A stretch of DNA of 64,000 bases, taken from Anomaloglossus baeobatrachus (lineage: Eukaryota > Chordata > Amphibia > Anura > Aromobatidae). The notes under the pieces are model-generated. The model was not told the origin of the DNA and made no database searches. It saw only the letters and a list, made by a program, of their open reading frames with translations. Both the position numbers and the translations under genes were made by a program. How positions within the stretch are numbered: the first letter of the stretch is position 1; the number at the start of each line of letters is the position of its first letter. The stretch covers positions 130,487,089 through 130,551,088 of the forward strand of contig NC_134364.1 of the NCBI RefSeq assembly GCF_048569485.1. Reading direction: 5' to 3'. Shown piece after piece: positions 50,601 through 60,520 of the stretch.

Positions 50601-50826
50601 TCTACGCTCTGTGTGTGACGACCTCGCTCTGTGTGTGACGACCTCGCTCTGTGTGTGACGTCTGCGCTCTGTGTGTGACGTCTGCGCTCTGTGTGTGACG
50701 TCTGCGCTCTGTGTGTGACGTCTACGCTCTGTGTGTGACATCTACGCTCTGTGTGTGACGACCTCGCTCTGTGTGTGACGTCTGCGCTCTGTGTGTGACG
50801 TCTGCGCTCTGTGTGTGACGTCTCTG
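47656..50826. repeat. Homogeneous 20-bp satellite array, ~158 copies
   Basis: Perfectly periodic 20-bp unit GTGTGTGACG + 10-bp variable half. The left half of the array uses ACCTCGCTGT and ACCTCGCTCT. From ~48880 rightward TCTGCGCTCT, TCTACGCTCT and TCTCCGCTCT are mixed in fixed orders that repeat every ~940 bp. Each unit contains one or two CpGs. His/Thr/Arg-rich frames open on the minus strand are by-products of the period. Confidence 0.97.
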
Positions 50827-51085
50827 GTCTATTAGATGCAAGAGCTACTTTCCCATATGTGAGATCAGAACAAGATAATCTGCAGAACACGGCTCCTGAT
50901 ACACACGGTGCTGTATTCTGCAGAGTATCGCAGCACTGACCTGTCCAGTTTTCTATCGCTCCGGCAGCAGATAAGATCCCGGCTCTCAGGATCACAGGAA
51001 GCTGCAGTCGGTGTAGGACCCTGACACGCTGGAGCTGAGGGGGGATGACCGGGCATCTAATCTGCCATCACCAGCCCAGGCACTG
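50827..51085. other. Unique sequence between two arrays
   Basis: No gene, transposon end or repeat recognised. The last ~40 bp (ACAGCTCGGCAGGCAGCATC) lead into the 41-bp array, so the array probably grew from this sequence. Confidence 0.5.
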
Positions 51086-51875
51086 GGGACCCACAGCTCG
51101 GCAGGCAGCATCACACAGGATAGGATTAGATACACGGCTCAGCAGACAGTATCACACAGGATAGGATTAGATACACGGCTCAGCAGACAGTATCACACAG
51201 GATGGGGATTAGATACACAGCTCAGCAGACAGTATCACACAGGAGAGGATTAGCTACACGGCTCAGCAGACAGTATCACACAGGAGACGATTAGATACAC
51301 AGCTTGGCAGGCAGTATCACACAGGATAGGATTAGATACACAGCTCAGCAGACAGTATCACACAGGAGAGGATTAGATACACAGCTCAGTAGACAGTATC
51401 ACACAGGAGAGTATTAGATACACAGCTTGGCAGGCAGTATCACACAGGATAGGATTAGATACACAGCTCAGCAGACAGTATCACACAGGAGAGGATTAGA
51501 TACACATCTCAGTAGAGAGTATCACACAGGAGAGGATTAGATACACGGCTCAGCAGACAGTATCACACAGGAGAGGATTAGATACACAGCTCAGCAGACA
51601 GTATCACACAGGATAGGATTAGATACACGGCTCAGCAGACAGTATCACACAGGAGAGGATTAGATACACGGCTCGGCAGGCAGCATCACAGAGGTTGGGA
51701 TTAGATACACAGCTCAGCAGACAGTATCACACAGGAGAGGATTAGTTACACAGCTCAGTAGACAGTATCACACAGGTTAGGATTAGATACACAGCTCAGT
51801 AGACCGTATCACACAGGAGAGGATTAGATACACAGCTCAGCAGACAGTATCACACATGGCAGGATTAGATACACC
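51086..51875. repeat. 41-bp minisatellite, ~19 copies
   Basis: Unit AGATACACGGCTCAGCAGAC + AGTATCACACAGGATAGGATT with variants CTTGGCAGG, AGTAGACAG and GGAGAGGATT. The composite CTTGGCAGG followed by CTCAGCAG recurs at about 51300 and 51425, hinting at a three-unit higher-order repeat. Confidence 0.93.
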
Positions 51876-52107
51876 CCCTGATGATGAGGGATCGGTGCCA
51901 TGTACCCCCTTTGCTGGGGGACACAGTGGAGGCGCCAGGCAGCCCTCTTATCTCCTGGGGAAGTCTCAGACTCGATAAACAGAACAGGGAAGGAAGTGAA
52001 TGGAGCGGAGTCAGAGAGTCAGCAGAGCGGAGGGGGGAGACGGAGCTCTGCACCGGGGAACCTCCCGCCATATATACAGTGTATGGACATGTATAACGGG
52101 CTGTGTA
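51876..52107. other. Unique sequence before Tc1-A
   Basis: Purine-rich stretch (about 51960-52060) followed by CCATATATACAGTG. No gene seen. Two overlapping short open frames are not supported by any motif. Confidence 0.4.
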
Positions 52108-52244
52108 CACAGTGCCTTGAAATAGTATTCATACCCCGTGAACATTTCCATTTTTTGTTCATGTTACATCAATAAACTTACATGTATTTTATTGGGCTTT
52201 GGTGCAATATACCAACACAAAGTATCAGTACACAGTAGCCCCCT

Positions 52245-53287
52245 AAGCCAGGACTTTGTAGGACCACCGTCCTCTGTCTTTTGGGGTCTCTCCATCTTTG
52301 CACATCTAGAGCTGACATGTTCCTCTTCTCTCACTCAGTGAGATTGGATGGAGAGGTCTGTGGATTTGGGTCTGGGTGACTCGGCCGCTCACACACAAGA
52401 ATATGTTGTGATCTGAACCCTCCATTGTAGCTTTGCAGGATGTTGAGGGTTGTTGTCTTGCTGGAAGGTGAACCTACACCCTGGTCTCACGTCTTCTGCA
52501 GCCTCTAAAAGGTTTTCCTCCAGGATTGCACTGTCTTGCTCTACATCCATCTTCCCATCACCTCTCACCACCTTCCCTACCCCTGCTGAAGAAAAGTCAC
52601 CCCACAGCAGGATGCAGCCTCCACCATGTATGACTGTGGGGATGGTGTTCTGAGGGTGATGTGCAGATTTAGTTTTCGGCCACATATTATGTTTTGCATT
52701 TACCCAGCTCTCCTTTGGTCTCCTCTGATATTGCCCTTTCTTCCACTGCTCGCTGTGCCCCCTACATATCTATTTTCTTGCTGATCCTCCATAAAGGGCA
52801 GATTTGTGTAGTTATTAGCTAATAGTCGTCATGTGGACAGTTTCGCCTCCTGAGATGTGATCTCTGCAGCTCCTCCAGTGACCATGAGACTCTCAGCTTC
52901 TTCTCTCCTTCTTGGGATGTCAGTTCCATGACCGGCCATGTCTCAGTATCTTGCAGTTGTGTCGTACCTCTTCCATTTTTGGGTGATGGATTGAAAAATG
53001 CTCTGTGAGATGTTCAAAGCTTAGGCTATTTTCCATAACCTAACCCTACTTTCTTTCTCTTTATCCCTGTTCTGTCTGATGTGCGCCTAGGTTTTCACGA
53101 TACTGTTTTGATCACTTAGCTGTCTGGTGGGTTCCTTGGCTTTCACGATGCTGTTTGATCCCTGACCTGTCTGGTGGGCTCCTTGGTTGTCATGATGCCA
53201 TTTCATCACTGACATGTCTGCTGTCTTAATTGGTTTTCATAATCCTGGTTGATCCCTGACTTGTCTGGTGGGCTCCTTGGTTTTCAT
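52245..53287 (-). pseudogene. Tc1-A transposase, decayed
   Basis: Minus strand. The N-terminus (MKTKEPTRQVRDQ type, first Met at 53287) is present about five times in a row as a ~47-bp tandem repeat. Downstream, the catalytic middle is clear at 52389-52685: TIPTVIHGGGCILLWGDFS, EENLLEAAEDVRPGCRFTF and QQDNNPQHPAK, the second Asp block. The third acidic block is reduced to SPRPKS, and the C-terminal SPSNLTE pattern can be followed to about 52250. Multiple frame changes and stops make it non-functional. Confidence 0.85.
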
Positions 53288-53300
53288 GATACTATTTCAT
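53070..53300. repeat. ~47-bp tandem repeat from the transposase start
   Basis: About five copies, with start-codon positions near 53097, 53145, 53193, 53239 and 53286 on the minus strand. Core is CTGACCTGTCTGGTGGGCTC plus CTTGGTTTTCATGATG. The same expansion is present in the duplicate at ~56165-56400. Confidence 0.85.
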
Positions 53301-53626
53301 CCCTGATGTTCTCACACAAACCTCTGAGGTCTTCACAGAACAACTGTAGTTATACTGAGAAGAAATCACCCAGGAGGAGGCAATGTACTGATCATGTGAC
53401 CTCTGTGGGCGACAGCCACTCAGGATTACAGGGGGCTCAAAATAAATGGACATCATAATTTTCAGACTTATATGTATAAAATATGTAGAAATCCAGGAAT
53501 AATTTCCGTTACTCTTCACAAATACTTGTATTTAGTGTTATTATCACATAAAATCTTAATACAATACATTTACGTTTGTGGGTATAGTTCACAGGGTATG
53601 AATACTTTTTCAAGGCACTGTATATA

Positions 53627-55231
53627 CAGTACAGACCAAACGTTTGGTCACACCTTCTCATTCAAAGAGTTTTCTTTATTTTCATGACTCTGAAAATTGT
53701 AGATTCACATTGAAGGCATCAAAACTATGAATTAACACATGTGGAATGAAATACTTAAAGTGTGAAACACCTGAAAATATGTCTTATATTCTAGGTTCTT
53801 CACAGTAGCCGCCTTTTGCTTTGATTACTGCTTTGCACACTCTTGGCATTCTCTTGATGAGCTTCAAGAGGTAGTCACCGGAAATGGTTTTCCAACAGTC
53901 TTGAAGGAGTACCCAGAGATGCTTAGCACTTGTTGGTCCTTTTGCCTTCACTCTGCGGTCCAGCTCACCCCAAACCATCTTGATTGGGTTCAGGTCTGGT
54001 GACTGTGGAGGCCAGGTCATCTGGTGTAGCACCCCATCACTCTCCTTCTTAGTCAAATAGCCCTTACACAGCCTGGAGGTGTGTTTGGGGTCATTGTCCT
54101 GTTAAAAATAAATGATGGTCCAACCAAAACGCAAACCGGATGGAATAGCACGCCGCTGCAAGATGCTGTGGTAGCCATGCTGGTTCTGTATGCCTTCAAT
54201 TTTGAATAAATCCCCAACAGTGTCACCAGCAAAGCCCCCCCCCCACACCATCACACCTCCTCCTCCATTATTCACGGTGGGAACCAGCCATGTAGAGTCC
54301 ATCCGTTCACCTTTTCTACAAAGACACGGTGGTTGGATCCAAAGATCTCAAATTTGGACTCATCAGACCAAAGCACAGATTTCCACTGGTCTAATGTCCA
54401 CTCCTTGTGTTCTTTAGCCCAAACAAGTCTCTTCTGCTTGTTTCCTGTCCTTACCAGTGGTTTCCTAGCAGCTATTTTACCATGAAGGTCAGCTGCACAA
54501 AGTCTCCTCTTAACAGTTGTTCTAGAGATGTGTCTGCTGCTAGAACTCTGTGTGGCATTGACCTGGTCTCTAATCTGAGCTGCTGTTAACCTGCGATTTC
54601 TGAGGCGGGTGACTCGGATAAACTTATCCTCCGCAGCAGAGGTGACTCTTGGTCTTCCTTTCCTGAGTCGGTCCTCATGTGAGCCAGTTTCTTTGTAGCG
54701 TTTGATGGTTTTTGCCACTGCACTTGGGGACACTTTCAAAGTTTTCCCAGTTTTTTGGACTGACTGACCTTCATTTCTTAAAGTAATGATGGCCACTCGT
54801 TTTTCTTTACTTAGCTGCTTTTTTCTTGCCATAGAATTTGTATTAACAGTCTATTCAGTAGGACTATCAGCTGTGTATCCACCAGACTTCTGCACAACAC
54901 AACTGATGGTCCCAACCCCAGTTATAAGGCAAAAAATCCCACTTATTAACCCTGACAGGGCGCACCTGTGAAGTGAAGACCATTTCCGGTGACTACCTCT
55001 TGAAGCTCATCAAGAGAATGCCAAGAGTGTGCAAAGCAGTAATCAAAGCAAAAGGCGGCGACTGAAGAACCTAGAATATAAGACATATTTTCAGTTGTTT
55101 CACACTTTTTTGTTAAGTATTTAATTCCACATGTGATAATTCATAGTTTGATGCCTTCAATGTGAATCTACAATTTTCAGAGTCATGAAAATAAGGAAAA
55201 CTCTTTGAATGCAAACTTTTGGTCTGTACTG
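53627..55231 (-). mobile_element. Tc1-like DNA transposon (Tc1-B) with long inverted repeats
   Basis: CAGTACAGACCAAACG at left and TTTTGGTCTGTACTG at right, flanked by TA (53625-53626 and 55232-55233). The inverted repeats extend for about 250-265 bp (53627-~53890 and ~54975-55231) and include the transposase C-terminal codons, so a copy of DYLLKLIKRMPRVCKAV is readable at the other end. Length 1605 bp. The empty target site survives at 56721-56735. A transposase with only a few defects suggests a younger insertion than Tc1-A. Confidence 0.95.
53784..54832 (-). pseudogene. Tc1-B transposase, lightly broken
   Basis: Starts MARKKQLSKEKRVAIITL at 54832 and runs 186 residues open: helix-turn-helix (SVQKTGKTLKVSPSAVAKTI), the GRPRVTSAAEDKFI linker, a second DNA-binding part (RRLTAAQIRDQVNAT) and the first catalytic Asp in VLWSDESKFEIFG. 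It continues in a second frame with VPTVNNGGGGVMVWGGGF, then in a third with WPPQSPDLNPIKMVWGELD, which has the third acidic block, ending AVIKAKGGYCEEPRI. The second Asp block (QQDNDPKHT in relatives) is lost around the frame change near 54100. Family: DD34E Tc1 transposases of about 340 residues. Confidence 0.93.
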
Positions 55232-55233
55232 TA

Positions 55234-55555
55234 CATTGTGCGAGTATACATGTTATATATATGTTGTGCAGCATCAGTTGCAGTTGCCTTTATTATAATC
55301 CAGTTTCCTGGATTTTGGGGTGATGATGGGTGCAGTGTTTACATTTGGAGGTGGGTGACACAGTGGGGTGGGATATGGGCTGTGGCGGGGGAGGGGAGCA
55401 GTACAGGAAGCTCCATATCTCCCGGTCTTGCAGACTCGCAGCAGTGGAGCCATTGGGACGCCTGTGTCTGGTAAGAGCTGGGAGCTGATTGGGGAGGGGG
55501 GTCACCGATGCACCCCTTTACCCTTCCCTGTATTTAGCAGGTGACTGGGAACCCC
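55234..55555. repeat. Segment R1, left copy of a tandem duplication
   Basis: Runs from CATTGTGCGAGTATAC to GGGAACCCCGATGTC and is ~97 percent identical to 56728-57055. Together with the right part of Tc1-A it forms a ~1.34-kb unit present twice. Confidence 0.92.
55434..55470 (+). other. Exon-like cassette, copy 1 (37 bp)
   Basis: Bounded by a pyrimidine-rich tract ending CTTGCAG (to 55433) and by a strong donor GTAAGA at 55471. An identical arrangement is in copy 2 with one base different. Splice-site quality is good on both sides, but no protein family is recognised and use in RNA is untested. Confidence 0.3.
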
Positions 55556-55712
55556 GATGTCATTACACATGTGATCTATAAAGGTAATGTACTGATCCTG
55601 AGTTACCTCTTGTATAACACTCCAGAGCTGCACTCACTATTCTGCTGGTGCAGTCACTGTGCATACATTACATTACTGATCCTGAGTTACCTCCTGTATT
55701 ATACTCCAGAGC
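55556..55712. repeat. 86-bp family repeat, ~1.8 copies at a duplication junction
   Basis: Carries TACTGATCCTGAGTTACCTC .. CTCCAGAGCTGCACTCAC, the same unit as the array at 60521-61010. It stops inside GAGCTGCA, where the truncated Tc1-A copy begins. Confidence 0.9.
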
Positions 55713-56721
55713 TGCAACCTCCACCATGCGTGACGGTGGGGATGGTGTTCTCAGGGTGATATGCAGGTTTAGTTTTCGGCCACATATAATGTTTTGCATT
55801 TACCCAGCTCTCCTTTGGTCTCCTCTGATCATAGCCCTTTCTTCCACTGCTTGCTGTGCCCTCTATATGTCTATTTTTTTGCTGATCCTCCATAAAGGGC
55901 AGATTTGTGTAGTGTATAGCTAATAGTCATCCTGTGGACAGATTGGCCTCCTGAGATGTGATCTCTGCAGCTCCTCCAGTGACCATGAGGCTTTCGGATG
56001 CTTCTCTCCTTCTTGGGATGTCCGTTTCATGACCGGCCATGTCTCGGTATTTTGTAGTTGTTTTGTACTCCTTCCATTTTTGGATAAAGGATTGAAAAGC
56101 GCTCCGTAAGATGTTCACAGAGTTTGGGCTATTTTCTATAACCTAACCCTACTTTCTCTTTATCCGTGACCTGCATGGTGTGCTCCTAGGTTTTCATGAT
56201 GCTGTTTTATCACTGGCTTGTCTGGTGGGCTCCTTGATTTTCATGATGCTGTTTGATCCCTAACCTGTCTGGTGAGTTCCTTGGTTTTCATGATGCTCTT
56301 TGCTCCCAGACCTGTCTTGTGAGCTTCTTGGTTGTCATGATGCTATTTGATCCCTGACCTGTCTGGTGGGCTCCTTGGTTTTCATGATACTATTTCATCC
56401 CTGATGTTCTCACACAAACCTCTGAGGTCGGTCTTCACAGAACAACTGTAGTTATACTGAGAAGAAATCACCCAGGAGGAGGCAATGTACTGATCATGTG
56501 ACCTCTGTGGGCGACAGCCACTCAGGATTACAGGGGGCTCAAAATAAATGCACATCATAATTTTCAGACTTATATGTATAAAATATATAGAAATCCAGGA
56601 ATAATTTCCGTTAACTTCACAAATACTTGTATTTAGTGTTATTATCACATAAAATCTTAATACAATACATTTAAGTTTGTGGGTATAGTTCACGGGGTAT
56701 GAATACTTTTTGAAGGTACTG
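55713..56721 (-). mobile_element. Truncated second copy of Tc1-A
   Basis: Matches Tc1-A from 52615 to its right end (53620) with small differences, including the catalytic TIPTVTHGGG motif, the ~47-bp N-terminal expansion and the right inverted repeat. The left third is missing because the copy arose by segmental duplication rather than by transposition. Confidence 0.92.
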
Positions 56722-57055
56722 TATATACATTGTGCGCGTATACATGTTATATATATGTTGTGCAGCATCAGTTGCAGTTGCCTTTATTGTAATCCAGTTT
56801 CCTGGATTTTGGGGTGATGATGGGTGCAGTGTTTACATTTGGAGGTGGGTGACACAGTGGGGTGGGATATGGGCTGTGGCGGGGGAGGGGAGCAGTACAG
56901 GAAGCTCCATATCTCCCGGTCTTGCAGACTCGCAGCAGTGGAGCCATCGGGACGCCTGTGTCTGGTAAGAGCTGGGAGCTGGTTGGGGAGGGGGGTCACC
57001 GCTGCACCCCTTTAACCTTCCCTGTATTTAGCAGGTGACTGGGAACCCCGATGTC
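56722..57055. repeat. Segment R1, right copy, with empty Tc1-B site
   Basis: Begins TATATACATTGTGCGCG, the uninterrupted form of the sequence that Tc1-B split in the left copy (TA at 56726-56727). Confidence 0.92.
56928..56964 (+). other. Exon-like cassette, copy 2 (37 bp)
   Basis: Preceded by TCTCCCGGTCTTGCAG and followed by GTAAGAGCTGGG. It differs from copy 1 at one base (CATCGG for CATTGG). It could be a noncoding 5' exon of the SMAD gene downstream, but the distance and lack of transcripts leave this open. Confidence 0.3.
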
Positions 57056-57170
57056 TTGTCCAGGGGATGCTGAGTAGGTGAATGACTGCAAAATGTTATG
57101 GATTCGGGGTTCCCCCTTAACATGTTAGATAACTTTACAATATATTATACTTACAGATGTGACATTACTG
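57056..57170. other. Unique spacer
   Basis: AT-rich, ends at the first copies of the 36-bp array. No feature recognised. Confidence 0.5.
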
Positions 57171-58212
57171 AGAGGTCCTGTCCCTGCACTCGCGCCCCAG
57201 ACTCCGCAGTGTCCTGTCCCTGCACTCGCACCCCAGACTCCGCAGTGTCCTGTCCCTGCACTCGTGCCCCAGACCCCAGAGTCTCCTGTCCCTGCACTCG
57301 CACCCCAGACTCCGCAGTGTCCTGTCCCTGCACTCGTGCCCCAGACCCCACAGTGTCCTGTCCCTGCACTCGCGCCCCAGACCCCACAGTGTCCTGTCCC
57401 TGCACTCGCACCCCAGACCCCATAGTCTCCTGTCCCTGCACTCGCGCCCCAGACCCCACAGTCTCCTGTCCCTGCACTCGCGCCCCAGACCCCACAGTCT
57501 CCTGTCCCTGCACTCGCGCCCCAGACCCCACAGTGTTATGTCCCTGCACTCGCGCCCCAGACCCCACAGTTTCCTGTCCCTGCACTCGCACCCCAGACTC
57601 CGCAGTGTCCTGTCCCTGCACTCGTGCCCCAGACCCCACAGTGTCCTGTCCCTGCACTCGCGCCCCAGACCCCACAGTGTCCTGTCCCTGCACTCGCGCC
57701 CCAGACCCCACAGTGTCCTGTCCCTGCACTCGCACCCCAGACTCTGCAGTGTCCTGTCCCTGCACTCGTGCCCCAGACCCCACAGTGTCCTGTCCCTGCA
57801 CTCGCACCCCAGACTCCGCAGTGTCCTGTCCCTGCACTCGTGCCCCAGACCCCATAGTGTTCTGTCCCTGCACTCGCGCCCCAGACCCCACAGTGTTTTG
57901 TCCCTGCACTCGCGCCCCAGACCCCACAGTGTCCTGTCCCTGCACTCGTGCCCCAGACCCCACAGTTTCCTGTCCCTGCACTCGCGCCCCAGACCCCACA
58001 GTCTCCTGTCCCTGCACACGCTCCCCAGACCCCACAGTCTCCTGTCCCTGTACTCGCACCCCAGACCCCACAGTGTTATGTCTCTGCACTCGCGCCCCAG
58101 ACCCCACAGTATTATGTCTCTGCACTCGCACCTCAGACCCCACAGTCTCCTGTCCCTGCACTCGCACCTCAGACCCCACAGTCTCCTGTCCCTGCACTCG
58201 CGTCCCAGATCC
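57171..58212. repeat. 36-bp minisatellite, ~29 copies
   Basis: Unit TGTCCCTGCACTCGCGCCCC + AGACCCCACAGTGTCC. Variants are ACTCGCACCCCAG, GACTCCGCAG, GTCTCC and GTTATG. Since 36 is divisible by 3 and the unit lacks stops, four or more frames on both strands stay open for up to ~390 codons. Plus-strand frame 2 reads as repeated SCPCTRAPDPTV, which I treat as non-coding. Confidence 0.95.
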
Positions 58213-58297
58213 CACAGTAACGAATAACGTTTGGAACACCATTCTAAGTCTGAACTGGGTGCAAAAAACCTAAAAAAACATCACTATGGGGAGATAA

Positions 58298-58683
58298 GGT
58301 ATGCACACCAGTGACTATGTATTGTTAGTAGTTTTTCGTTTGTGAACCCTCCCCACCACACCTATTGCCAATCCATACAATACGCATAAATAGCCTGGGT
58401 CTCAGCTTCCCATACACGGTAGGTTTTTTAACTGCATGAGAGGACACACACAAGCTAGGGACCCCAACGTAGAGAAATACTTTGGCGTAGTGTTGGGGCT
58501 CTATTGCATTGATCAATTCAGTAGCTAAATTTCTCTTTATTCATATGTTCATGGCAGTAATGCAGATTCCATTTTTCACATTTTCACTCTTACATATAGC
58601 TATTGGATTTTTCAAGTCAGTATTCACACAGCAGTTTCTGCTATTCCATGTATTCCCCTTACATAGTCACTGGTGTGCATACC
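58298..58683. mobile_element. 386-bp inverted-repeat element (MITE-like), copy 1
   Basis: Perfect 24-bp terminal inverted repeats (GGTATGCACACCAGTGAC.. and ..GTCACTGGTGTGCATACC). No coding capacity. The central ~110 bp (58449-58558) match the inserted repeat at 46585-47029 and contain a CCCCAAC / GTTGGGG pair able to form a hairpin. No clear target duplication, so the class is uncertain (CAGTG..CACTG ends would fit a hAT-like element). Confidence 0.65.
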
Positions 58684-59345
58684 AGATCCCACAGTGTCCT
58701 GTCCTGTCCCTGCACTCGCGCCCCAGACCCCACAGTGTTATGTCTCTGCACTCGCACCCCAGACCCCACAGTCTCCTGTCCCTGCACTCGCGTCCCAGAT
58801 CCCACAGTGTTATGTCTCTGCACTCGTGCCCCAGACCCCACAGTCTCCTGTCCCTGCACTCGCACCCCAGACCCCACAGTGTTATGTCTCTGCACTCGTG
58901 CCCCAGACCCCACAGTCTCCTGTCCCTGCACTCGCACCCCAGACTCCGCAGTGTCCTGTCCCTGCACTCGCGTCCCAGATCCCACAGTGTTATGTCTCTG
59001 CACTCGCACCTCAGACCCCACAGTGTCCTGTCTCTGCACTCGCGCCCCAGACCCCACAGTGTCCTGTCTCTGCACTCGCGCCCCAGACCCCACAGTTTCC
59101 TGTCTCTGCACTCGCGCCCCAGACCCCACAGTCTCCTGTCCCTGCACTCGCACCCCAGACTCCGCAGTGTCCTGTCCCTGCACTCGCACCCCAGACTCCG
59201 CAGTGTCCTGTCCCTTTACTCGCGCCCCAGACCCCACAGTATTATGTCTCTGCACTCGCACCTCAGACCCCACAGTCTCCTGTCCCTGCACTCGCACCTC
59301 AGACCCCACAGTCTCCTGTCCCTGCACTCGCGTCCCAGATCGCAC
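58684..59345. repeat. 36-bp minisatellite, second block
   Basis: About eighteen copies. The first carries a doubled TGTCC (58695-58706) that recurs at the start of the third block, and the end carries CGTTTGGAACACC as in the first block. Confidence 0.95.
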
Positions 59346-59427
59346 AGTAACGAATAACGTTTGGAACACCATTCTAAGTCTGAACTGGGTGCAAAAAACC
59401 TAAAAAAACATCACTATGGGGAGATAA

Positions 59428-59811
59428 GGTATGCACACCAGTGACTATGTATTGTTAGTAGTTTTTCGTTTGTGAACCCTCCCCACCACACCTATTGCCA
59501 ATCCATACAATACGCATAAATAGCCTGGGTCTCAGCTTCCCATACACGGTAGGTTTTTTAACTGCATGAGAGGACACACACAAGCTAGGGACCCCAACGT
59601 AGAGAAATACTTTGGCGTAGTGTTGGGGTCTATTGCATTGATCAATTCAGTAGCTAAATTTCTCTTGATTCATATGTTCATGGCAGTAATGCAGGTTCCA
59701 TTTTTCACATTTTCACTTTACATATAGCTATTGGATTTTTCATGTCAGTATTCACACAGCAGTTTCTGCTATTACATGTATTACCCTTACATAGTCACTG
59801 GTGTGCATACC
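59428..59811. mobile_element. Inverted-repeat element, copy 2
   Basis: Same terminal repeats and core as the element at 58298. The flanks (TAACGAATAACG at 58216 and 59349) are shared too, so this copy arose by duplication of a ~1.13-kb segment and not by a second insertion. Confidence 0.75.
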
Positions 59812-60330
59812 AGATCCCACAGTGTCCTGTCCTGTCCCTGCACTCGCACCTCAGACCCCACAGTGTCCTGTCCCTGCACTCGCGCCCCAGACCCCACAGT
59901 GTTATGTCCCTGCACTCGCACCCCAGACCCCACAGTCTCCTGTCCCTGCACTCGCGTCCCAGATCCCACAGTGTTATGTCTCTGCACTCGCACCCCAGAC
60001 CCCGCAGTGTCCTGTCTCTGCACTCGCGCCCCAGACCCCACAGTGTCCTGTCTCTGCACTCGCGCCCCAGACCCCACAGTGTCCTGTCCCTGCACTCACA
60101 CCTCAGACCCCACAGTGTCCTGTCTCTGCACTCGCGCCCCAGACCCCACAGTGTCCTGTCTCTGCACTCGCGCCCCAGATCCCACAGTGTCCTGTCTCTG
60201 CACTCGTGCCCCAGACCCCACAGTGTCCTGTCTCTGCACTCGCGCCCCAGACCCCCACAGTGTCCTGTCCCTGCACTCGCACCTCAGACCCCACAGTGTC
60301 CTGTCCTCGTCCCCCACTGTCTGTCACCCC
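59812..60330. repeat. 36-bp minisatellite, third block
   Basis: About fourteen copies, with the TGTCTCTGCACTCGCG variant dominant. The array fades into CTGTCCTCGTCCCCCACTG. Confidence 0.95.
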
Positions 60331-60520
60331 ATAACACCCACACTCCTACTTATATAGGAGGGAGCAGATAATGGGGGTTGTAGTCCATATTATTGGTTAT
60401 TGTAGGGATATTACTACCTGTTGAACAAATAATTAATTGAGACACCGCGTAATTCACTGTTATACATAGAAAACAGAAAGATTCACATCCACAATGCCCT
60501 GTAACCTCATTACACAGGTG
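60331..60520. other. Unique spacer
   Basis: AT-rich sequence without recognisable gene or repeat. The last bases (CTCATTACACAGGTGATGTA) resemble the start of the 86-bp repeat context at 55556. Confidence 0.5.

Larger units (their letters stand above)
52108..53620 (-). mobile_element. Tc1-like DNA transposon (Tc1-A)
   Basis: Ends: CAGTGCCTTGAAATAG at left and its near inverse CTTTTTCAAGGCACTG at right, with further inverted matching through GTATTCATACCC. TA follows the right end, and TA stands two bases outside the left end. Transposase relics lie on the minus strand. Length 1.5 kb is normal for the group. Confidence 0.9.

Noticed and set aside
47530-50995. His/Thr/Arg-rich frames (SHTERRRHTQSADVTHRA)
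   Set aside because: Translation of the 20-bp satellite; 20-bp steps rotate the frame every copy.
51881-52175. Short overlapping frames at 51881-52175 as a gene
   Set aside because: They run into the Tc1-A inverted repeat and show no domain or splice support.
57098-58273. 391-codon frame of repeated SCPCTRAPDPTV and 363-codon frame on the other strand
   Set aside because: A 36-bp stop-free minisatellite leaves several frames open on both strands. The start lies in unrelated unique DNA, and there is no signal peptide or domain.
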